Made by a program: the position numbers and the translations under genes. From the NCBI GenBank assembly GCA_024464205.1, contig JANHAI010000001.1, positions 1 through 23,654 of the forward strand: 23,654 bases of DNA. Reading direction: 5' to 3'. This stretch comes from Candidatus Methanomethylicia archaeon (GTDB lineage: Archaea; Thermoproteota; Methanomethylicia; Methanomethylicales; Methanomethylicaceae). The notes beneath the pieces are model-generated. The model made no database searches. It saw nothing but the letters and a program-made list of their open reading frames with translations, and had not been told where the DNA came from. Positions 14,798 to 20,693 of this stretch are shown here, one piece after another; positions within the stretch are counted from its first letter, which is position 1, and each line of letters opens with the position of its first letter.

Positions 14798-15694
14798 TCA
14801 TTGCGCCTTAGGGGGGGAAACTTGGTGGGGCTCTATCTCCACTGTAACCCTGGTTATCTCGCTGTCTTGCTGCATTATCATCTTCTTAAGTGAAGTTACT
14901 ATCCGGTGAGCCTCGGAAACGGAAATCCCCCCCTCTAACTGGACGGTGGCTTCCGCGAAGATCCCCCTCCCCACTTTCCTGAATTTCACGCTATGTATTT
15001 TCTTGACGCCAGAAATCTTCTGTGCGAGGTCGAAGATCCCCCTCACCCGGTCTGCGCAGACGCAGCCGTCCATCAATACGATCGAGGATTCTTTTATGGA
15101 AACCCACCCTACTACGATGATCATTACACCTATGATCAAGCCCGCGACGGCGTCGAAGAAGAGGAGACCTATCGATGAGAGCGCTATGCCCGCCACGACG
15201 ACGAACGAGGCTGCGCCGTCCTTCATCGAGTTGTAGGCATCCACTGACAGGGCCTCAGAGCCAGTCTTTTTAGCCAGGCGCCACTTCATGAGCGCCACAA
15301 TCAGGGAGATCGTTCCCGCGAGGAGCGCGGTCCCTCCTCCGAGGAGAGGGTTCAGTATCTCGACAGGGGAGAGGTAGGCAAGGATCGATTCGTATATTAT
15401 AAGGATACCAAGCATGACCATGACGAAGGCAGCGATGAGGCCGAAGAGCGTCTCTGCCCTCCCGTAGCCGTGCCTGAAAGTCTTGTCCGGGGATCGCTTG
15501 GCTAGCCATATGCCTGCGAAGACAAGCACCGAAACTGCTGCATCTGCCCAAGAGTGGATTCCGTCTGCTATGAGGCCTATGCTCCTGACGAAGTAGCCAA
15601 GTGCAACCTCGGCTGCTCCAATCAAGAGGAGGACCAAGATGGAGGCGAGCAGGAGCCTTTCCTCTCTTTTTTGCATCCCGACCCTATCTTCCAA
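14798..15694 (-). CDS. Cation diffusion facilitator (CDF) metal transporter
   Basis: 298 residues, six membrane helices and a C-terminal cytoplasmic ferredoxin-like domain (about 205-290: RGIFDLAQKISGVKKIHSVK onward). CDF landmarks: LIADGIHSWADA in helix 2, HGYGRAE between helices 2 and 3, and VDAYNSMKDGAAS in helix 5. The transport-site positions read H47-x3-D51 and N155-x3-D159. Zinc members normally have H or D at the third position, so the Asn suggests a different metal preference, which I cannot name. Exports divalent cations by proton exchange. The start is TTG at 15694, six bases after a GGTGAT ribosome binding site; ATG at 15676 is the alternative. A short ORF sits directly upstream. 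Confidence 0.9.
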   Translation of the reverse strand: MEDRVGMQKREERLLLASILVLLLIGAAEVALGYFVRSIGLIADGIHSWADAAVSVLVFAGIWLAKRSPDKTFRHGYGRAETLFGLIAAFVMVMLGILIIYESILAYLSPVEILNPLLGGGTALLAGTISLIVALMKWRLAKKTGSEALSVDAYNSMKDGAASFVVVAGIALSSIGLLFFDAVAGLIIGVMIIVVGWVSIKESSIVLMDGCVCADRVRGIFDLAQKISGVKKIHSVKFRKVGRGIFAEATVQLEGGISVSEAHRIVTSLKKMIMQQDSEITRVTVEIEPHQVSPPKAQ

Positions 15695-15697
15695 GAT

Positions 15698-15736
15698 CTA
15701 ATCACCCATTTCAGCCGGATCTAAGCCGCTAGACAT
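15698..15736 (-). CDS. Possible 12-codon leader ORF before the CDF gene
   Basis: An ATG at 15736 opens MSSGLDPAEMGD and stops at 15698, three bases before the TTG start of the transporter. It lies within the predicted leader (TATA near 15776, transcription near 15750). The ribosome binding site of the transporter is inside its last codons, so termination could deliver ribosomes to the TTG. It has no metal-binding residues apart from Asp/Glu. No ribosome binding site is seen for it. It may be chance. Confidence 0.25.
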   Translation of the reverse strand: MSSGLDPAEMGD

Positions 15737-15771
15737 AAGGCGTCCTAGGCTCGAGGATTTTTCTGCTCCCT

Positions 15772-15780
15772 TAAATATTA
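15772..15780 (-). promoter_or_regulatory. TATA box of the CDF transporter
   Basis: The minus strand reads TAATATTTAAGG around this position, giving a start near 15750 and a leader of about 55 bases. It abuts the 3' end of the flippase gene (stop at 15793). Confidence 0.5.
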
Positions 15781-15792
15781 ACTTAATATCCT

Positions 15793-17412
15793 TTATTGCT
15801 CTTTTGGAGGCTCTTGTGGCGTCCCGCCCTCGCCCTGAACGGCAGCCCCTCCACCATTCCTGCCAAAAGCACCCCTGAGGGCACCCCAGATCTCGACGCG
15901 CGCGTCGTTGAGGGTCTTCCTGAACCTCTTCGAAACAAGATAGAGGATGCCGACATATGCCAAGAAGAAAGCTACGATGTGGGCGACGAGGACGGGGACT
16001 AGAAGCCAGAGGGTGGAAAATGCGTCTACAGGGAAGAGCAGCGGCATTGCGGCGAGAGGGGCGGCAGGGAGGGTCAAGAGCAGCGAGTCCCTTCCAAGAA
16101 CGAGAAATGGGAACTTCTGGGCGAAGTCCCGCGATATGAGCATCCCCAGGACTGCCAGCGATATGACGAACGAGATGCACATCCATGCCCCCCAGGAGCT
16201 GGCGACCGCTACGGGATCGGACAGGTAGTAGGCAGAGATCGAGATCCCCCCTATGTACACGATGTTGATTGCCATGTTGACGAGATCGTTCTTGAAGATC
16301 GTGGACCTTAGGAGCTCCCGCTGCGTGAGGGTTGACGAGTCCTTGCCCTCGAGACCCAAATATGAGATCACGGCGATTCCTGAGACGACCTGCAGTACCG
16401 AGGCGACCGAGAAGACCCGCAGCGGGACGGCGGCGGGCAGATACTTCGTCCCTAAAATGGCACAGATTGGCTCAGCATAGAGTATTATGAAAGCGGCTAT
16501 CGGTATGGTTATCACGAGTGTGAGCCATATCGCCTCCCCCATGTCCTCGAGGTTTCTCTTCGCAAGGACCTTCGGGTATAGCGCAGAGGGTATCGAGGAG
16601 GCGTAGGTTATCACCGTGAGTATCGTGATGCATATCCCGTAGTAAGCCACAGGGACCTCTGATCCGAATATGAGGCTGACTATAAGGACGTCGAGCCAGA
16701 AGACCAGGCACGTCAATGAGCCAAATAGGGATCTCCACGAGGACTTTGCCCATGTGATCGCAGTCTGAGGATTCAGCCGCGACTTGCGGAGTATTGGCAG
16801 GTTCTGCCGCAGCATCAGGAGATCCATGCAAAGCCTGCCGAAGAGGACCGAGAGCACTGCGCCAGTGAGGCCCAAGTGGATCCCTGAGATCATTATGATG
16901 CCGGAGATGGCCTGCCCAGCCTTGAAGGCGAACTGACCGAACCCCACAATCTGGGGGGCGTGGCCCTGCGAGGTGTACATGAGGGCTGCGTTCAAGTATT
17001 CGAGTATGATTATCGATGAGGAAAGGAGGAGAGGGAGGAGGGGCTGCTCCAACTCTGAGGATGCCCCCCAAACGAAAGCGATATAGACAGGGGTCAGGAT
17101 GGCGCCCATGGCCAGCGAGTAGACCAAGCCAGTCTTGGAGGTGTTCTTGCCCCTGCTTATGTCCCTAGGAAGCCAGTAGGTGAAGACGACTGACGGGATG
17201 GCGAAATATCCTATATACCTGATGATCATGACCCAGATGCCGTACTCCTCGACTGTGAGCGCTCGTGCAAGGATGGTGATGTAGAAGATGCTGAATATCC
17301 CGCCGACTATGTTGAGCTGATAGGCGACGATCGAGGAGTATAGGAGCTTGACGTTCAGGCCAAGCTTCTCGGAGATCAGTTCGCCTCCGGACAAACCAGC
17401 CACCGATACCAC
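15793..17412 (-). CDS. Polysaccharide/oligosaccharide flippase (MOP superfamily, Wzx-like)
   Basis: 539 residues, about 12-14 membrane helices across the whole length. Helix 1 and the following loop (IFYITILARALTVEEYGIWVM) are the classic start of the polysaccharide-transport branch of the MOP superfamily, which flips lipid-linked oligosaccharide across the membrane. A charged loop after helix 2 (LPRDISRGKNTSK) and a soluble C-terminal tail (about 505-539, Gly/Glu-rich) complete it. It sits 173 bases after UDP-GlcNAc 2-epimerase on the same strand, which supports a role in surface glycan or N-glycan donor export. The start is GTG at 17412; GTG at 17403 and TTG at 17394 are alternatives. There is no strong TATA at the expected place; AATAATAAT at 17427 is the best candidate. 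Confidence 0.88.
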   Translation of the reverse strand: MVSVAGLSGGELISEKLGLNVKLLYSSIVAYQLNIVGGIFSIFYITILARALTVEEYGIWVMIIRYIGYFAIPSVVFTYWLPRDISRGKNTSKTGLVYSLAMGAILTPVYIAFVWGASSELEQPLLPLLLSSSIIILEYLNAALMYTSQGHAPQIVGFGQFAFKAGQAISGIIMISGIHLGLTGAVLSVLFGRLCMDLLMLRQNLPILRKSRLNPQTAITWAKSSWRSLFGSLTCLVFWLDVLIVSLIFGSEVPVAYYGICITILTVITYASSIPSALYPKVLAKRNLEDMGEAIWLTLVITIPIAAFIILYAEPICAILGTKYLPAAVPLRVFSVASVLQVVSGIAVISYLGLEGKDSSTLTQRELLRSTIFKNDLVNMAINIVYIGGISISAYYLSDPVAVASSWGAWMCISFVISLAVLGMLISRDFAQKFPFLVLGRDSLLLTLPAAPLAAMPLLFPVDAFSTLWLLVPVLVAHIVAFFLAYVGILYLVSKRFRKTLNDARVEIWGALRGAFGRNGGGAAVQGEGGTPQEPPKEQ

Positions 17413-17528
17413 TCTGGTCTAATTCAATAATAATGCTGATCCCAGAGTAACATGCTGCGCCCATGCAGCCCTTTTCGCGTCGTCCCGAAATAGCGCCACC
17501 TGCAGTCATCGCACCTGCAACTTATTTT

Positions 17529-17539
17529 AAAAAATAAAA
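17529..17539 (-). terminator. T-rich terminator after the UDP-GlcNAc 2-epimerase gene
   Basis: The minus strand reads TTTTATTTTTT within a strongly AT-rich 17520-17565, some 47 bases after the stop at 17586. Archaeal termination needs only such T-stretches. A TTATTTT/AAAATAA symmetry lies in the same place and may equally be a TATA region for the flippase. Confidence 0.4.
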
Positions 17540-17585
17540 TTCATACTTTTAATAAGTGAAATAAGGTTCGGCGGCAAAGGCTCGC

Positions 17586-18665
17586 TCATACGCGCTCTAG
17601 GATATCGACTATTCGCTCTGCAGCCATGCCATCCCCGAATGGGTTCTCCCATTTTTTCCCGCGGTTCAGCATCTCCTTAACTGCGCTCAAGATCGAGGCA
17701 GGATCGGTCCCAGCCAACAAGTTCGCCCCCACCTCGACCGTCTCTGGGCGCTCCGTGTTCTCCCGCAGGGTGACGCAGGGCACCCCCAGTATGCATGCCT
17801 CCTCCTGCACCCCGCCCGAGTCCGTCAGCACCAGCGTCGCCTCTTTCTGCAGCCGCAGGAAAGTAAGGTAGTCCACTGGCTCCGCCAGCACGACACCCTT
17901 ACCCGCCCTGACCCCGAACTCCGACAGCCGCTTCCTCGCCCGCGGGTGGATCGGGTACAGCACCGGCATGCCAAAAGCCTCGTGCACCCGCGCGAGGGCT
18001 TCCATAAGCCCCCTCAGCCTAGCCGGGTCGTCCACGTTCTCCTGCCGGTGGAGGGTGGCGAGGACGTACCTCTCCGTAGCGAGCCCTGGAGGCAGCTCCG
18101 CCTTCATGGCGAGATCGAGGTTCTGCCGAACGGCGTCCACTATGGTGTTCCCGGTGACGTGGATCTTCTGCGGGTCGATCCCCTCACTCAGCAGGTTCTT
18201 CTCCGAGACTTTGGTGGGCGCGAAGAGCAGATCCGAAACGTGATCCGCCACGATACGGTTGACCTCTTCGGGCATCTCCATGTCGAAGGACCTAAGCCCT
18301 GCCTCCACATGACCGACTTTAATGTGCAGCTTCGAGGCGGCAAGCGCCCCTGCCAGGACTGTGTTTGTGTCCCCCTCAACAAGGATCGCCTCCGGTTTCT
18401 CCTGCATCAGGATCTTCTCGATCCCAACGAGCATCTTCGCAGTCTCCTCAGCGTGGCTCCCGGAGCCGACGCCAAGGTTGTGCTCTGGTGACCTCAGCCT
18501 TAGGCTCTCGAAGAACACTCGATCCATGTTGTAAGAGTAGTGCTGCCCGGTATGTAGGACGAAGTGATCCAGATGCCTTGCCTCGAGCGCCCTTATCACT
18601 GGCGACATCTTGATTATCTCGGGCCTAGTCCCGAGCACCACGGCGATCTTCCCTCGCATAGCCAT
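17586..18665 (-). CDS. wecB: UDP-N-acetylglucosamine 2-epimerase (non-hydrolysing)
   Basis: 359 residues, the normal length. It interconverts UDP-GlcNAc and UDP-ManNAc in the cytoplasm, supplying ManNAc or ManNAcA for surface glycans. Motifs run in order: GTRPEIIKMSP at 12-22, LHTGQHYSYNMD, VEGDTNT at 97-102 with D99, GHVEAGLRS at 118-125 with E121, MPEEVNR at 131-137 (E133/E134), LHRQENVD with H206, and TDSGGVQEEA at 281-290. All residues known to matter in the bacterial enzyme are present. The ATG at 18665 is preferred over 18659 because a perfect GGTGATC site ends ten bases before it. It has its own promoter and diverges from the second ABC operon. The flippase downstream suggests a glycan pathway, although a T-rich stretch separates them. 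Confidence 0.95.
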   Translation of the reverse strand: MAMRGKIAVVLGTRPEIIKMSPVIRALEARHLDHFVLHTGQHYSYNMDRVFFESLRLRSPEHNLGVGSGSHAEETAKMLVGIEKILMQEKPEAILVEGDTNTVLAGALAASKLHIKVGHVEAGLRSFDMEMPEEVNRIVADHVSDLLFAPTKVSEKNLLSEGIDPQKIHVTGNTIVDAVRQNLDLAMKAELPPGLATERYVLATLHRQENVDDPARLRGLMEALARVHEAFGMPVLYPIHPRARKRLSEFGVRAGKGVVLAEPVDYLTFLRLQKEATLVLTDSGGVQEEACILGVPCVTLRENTERPETVEVGANLLAGTDPASILSAVKEMLNRGKKWENPFGDGMAAERIVDILERV

Positions 18666-18675
18666 CAGAACCCAA

Positions 18676-18712
18676 GATCACCTAACCATTGTATCGCAAA
18701 TGTAAATAAGCT
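18676..18712 (-). promoter_or_regulatory. wecB promoter and ribosome binding site
   Basis: The minus strand has CTTATTTACA at 18701-18710 as TATA element, about 40 bases before the ATG at 18665, and GGTGATC at 18676-18682, an exact match to the archaeal anti-Shine-Dalgarno core, ten bases before the ATG. The leader is about 15-18 bases. Confidence 0.5.
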
Positions 18713-18787
18713 TACACGCGGGGGCAAATAGGAGGGCATCGCTCTTAATGCGATTTTTCAGCTTCCCAAAAGGCTGGGTTAAAGCCC

Positions 18788-18795
18788 TTATATAT
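18788..18795 (+). promoter_or_regulatory. TATA box of the second ABC operon
   Basis: TTATATAT is the clearest TATA box in the window. Transcription should start about 18815-18820, downstream of the GTG at 18798, which therefore cannot be the start of the ABC ATPase. Confidence 0.65.
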
Positions 18796-18836
18796 GGGTG
18801 GGTAAAATCATTCTTTCGTGGGGCGACGTTGGCAAA

Positions 18837-19772
18837 TTGTTGGCTGTGAAGACGGAAGGGCTTACACGGAAATTTGACGGCTTTACAGCGGTGAATGCCC
18901 TCAGCTTCGAGGTCGGCGAGGGCGAGATCTTTGGACTCCTTGGCCCAAACGGGGCGGGCAAGACGACGACGGTGAGGATGCTGTCTTGCATCATCTCCCC
19001 GACATCAGGGATGGCGACGGTTGCTGGGCACGACATCAGATCCGACCCTACGGGCGTCAGAAGGTCCGTCGGCATACTAACCGAGAACCCTAGCCTATAT
19101 GAGAGGTTGACTGCACTGGAGAACCTCGAGTTCTTCGCACAGGCCTATGGGATCAAGGAATCGAGGCAGAGGGCGGAGAGGATCAGGGAGCTACTCGAGT
19201 TCTTCAGGCTTTGGGACAGGAAGGACGATAAGGTGACGGTCTTCTCGAAGGGAATGAAGCAGAAGCTGGCGATCGCCAGGGCATTGGTCCACAACCCCCC
19301 GGTCCTTTTCCTCGACGAGCCGACGGCGGGTCTCGACCCTGAGGCTGCCAAGCTGATAAGGGACATGGTCACCGAGATGAGCGGGAAGGAGCGGCGGACA
19401 ATACTGATCTGCACGCACCGGCTCGAGGACGCGGAGAGGGTGTGCACCAAGGTGATGATCATAAAGAGGGGAGCGGGAGTGGTGATCGGCTCCCCAGACG
19501 AGCTCAGGCTCAGGATGGCCGGAAGGCCCAGGATCGAGGTCAGGGTAAAGGGGGACGGCGAGTCCTTTGCTGATCTTGTCCGCAGGATACCTTCGGTGAT
19601 CGGGGTTGATGTTATCAACGGGAGGATCTTGGTCACCTCGAAAAATCCCGAGGAGGCTGCGCCGGAGGTGGTCAGGGCGCTTGTGAACGGGGGCGCGATG
19701 GTGCTCTCTGTCAACGAGACGCTCCCATCGCTTGAGGAGGCCTACCTGAGGCTGATAAAGGAGGATGCCTAA
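18837..19772 (+). CDS. ABC transporter ATP-binding protein (second ABC-2 type exporter)
   Basis: 311 residues from TTG at 18837 (TTG 18840 and GTG 18846 are close alternatives). The open frame reaches a GTG at 18798, but that codon lies upstream of the predicted transcription start. Walker A GPNGAGKTT is at about 36-44, signature FSKGMKQK, Walker B VLFLDEPTAGLDP, and switch His in LICTHRLED. A C-terminal domain of about 90 residues after the core (RLRMAGRPRIEVRVKGDG onward) is typical of DrrA/CcmA-like exporters. The partner permease starts immediately after the stop with no gap. An 811-residue surface protein follows, making it the obvious candidate substrate or accessory, though that is inference. 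Confidence 0.9.
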   Translation: MLAVKTEGLTRKFDGFTAVNALSFEVGEGEIFGLLGPNGAGKTTTVRMLSCIISPTSGMATVAGHDIRSDPTGVRRSVGILTENPSLYERLTALENLEFFAQAYGIKESRQRAERIRELLEFFRLWDRKDDKVTVFSKGMKQKLAIARALVHNPPVLFLDEPTAGLDPEAAKLIRDMVTEMSGKERRTILICTHRLEDAERVCTKVMIIKRGAGVVIGSPDELRLRMAGRPRIEVRVKGDGESFADLVRRIPSVIGVDVINGRILVTSKNPEEAAPEVVRALVNGGAMVLSVNETLPSLEEAYLRLIKEDA

Positions 19773-20600
19773 GTGACCGACTTTTCGAACGCGATGCTCG
19801 TCTTCTGGAAGGACTGGAGGGAGATGAGGAGGAACTACCAGGTTATAGCGCCGATACTGTTCGTTCCGCTGATCTTCGCAGTGATCTTGCCCTCGATAAT
19901 ATTCTTCGTCCCCACAATGTTCGGGATACCCGAATCGTCATTCCAGATAATAGGCCCGATCTTCCAGAGTCTCCCGCCAGAAATACGCGAAATGGTTGCG
20001 ACATTAGGAGTCCAGCAGCAGATGCTTTACATATTCGGGCTCTACTTCTTCGCACCGTTCTTTCTGATAATACCGCTGATGGCGTCGAGCGTTCTAGCCT
20101 CTGATAGCTTTGCAGGCGAGAAGGACAGGAAGACGCTGGAGGCGCTGCTCGCTACCCCCCTCTCTGACGGCGAGCTCCTCCTCGGGAAGATACTCGTCTC
20201 GTTCATTCCTGCAATGGCAGTTACTGTCCTCTCTTTTGCGATGTATTGCGTGGTCATAGACCTGGCAGCGATGCCGCTCTTCAATGGCGCAGTGTTGCTC
20301 CCGAACCTGCTCTGGACCGAGCTGATATTCCTGGTGACGCCGACGGTGGCTCTTGCTGGCATCGGGGTGACGGTGATCGTCTCTTTCAAGGTCAAGGGCT
20401 ACAGGGAGGCGCAGCAGCTGAGTGCGATACTCCTGATTCCCGTCCTTGCGGTGATATTCGCCGAGATCTCGGGGCTCATAATATTCGGGCCGCTGATGAT
20501 ACTGATCCTTGGGGTCGGCTTTGCGGCTCTCGACTTGATCGTCTTCAAGATCGGCATAGCCCTCTTCAACAGGGAAGAGCTCCTTATGAAAGGCATCTGA
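19773..20600 (+). CDS. ABC-2 family transporter permease
   Basis: 275 residues. A cytoplasmic start (AMLVFWKDWREMRRNYQV) has the amphipathic elbow helix typical of ABC-2 permeases; six membrane helices follow. SDSFAGEKDRKTLEALLATPLSDGELLLGKI after the second helix is a hallmark of the ABC-2/NatB-like family. The start is GTG at 19773, directly after the TAA of the ATPase gene, with GGAGG about ten bases upstream inside that gene's last codons, so the two are translationally coupled. It is half the length of the permease in the first ABC operon and not similar to it, so the two systems are independent. A dimer of this subunit would be expected. Confidence 0.87.
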   Translation: MTDFSNAMLVFWKDWREMRRNYQVIAPILFVPLIFAVILPSIIFFVPTMFGIPESSFQIIGPIFQSLPPEIREMVATLGVQQQMLYIFGLYFFAPFFLIIPLMASSVLASDSFAGEKDRKTLEALLATPLSDGELLLGKILVSFIPAMAVTVLSFAMYCVVIDLAAMPLFNGAVLLPNLLWTELIFLVTPTVALAGIGVTVIVSFKVKGYREAQQLSAILLIPVLAVIFAEISGLIIFGPLMILILGVGFAALDLIVFKIGIALFNREELLMKGI

Positions 20601-20629
20601 CCTGGCTGAGCCCGGCGATCCATCTCAAG

Positions 20630-20638
20630 ATATTAATA
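20630..20638 (+). promoter_or_regulatory. TATA-like element of the surface protein gene
   Basis: ATATTAATA in the 93-base gap after the permease, implying a start near 20660. The leader then contains AGGAGGAGG at 20681-20689, correctly spaced for the GTG at 20694. Read-through from the ABC genes is also possible. Confidence 0.45.
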
Positions 20639-20693
20639 GAGATTGAGACCATAATCTATTCGATTTGGTCTTATGCGGAAAGGAGGAGGCGTC

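Noticed and set aside
13825..14811. Long open frame on the plus strand in another register, about 328 codons
   Set aside because: It lies inside the ABC permease gene; its product is Arg/Gly-rich without hydrophobic pattern or family motifs, as expected of an out-of-frame reading of GC-rich DNA.
18738..18758. ATCGC/GCGAT hairpin followed by five T on the plus strand
   Set aside because: It looks like a terminator, but no plus-strand gene ends nearby (the last one stops at 14764), and the arms are only five bases; probably chance in the divergent promoter region.
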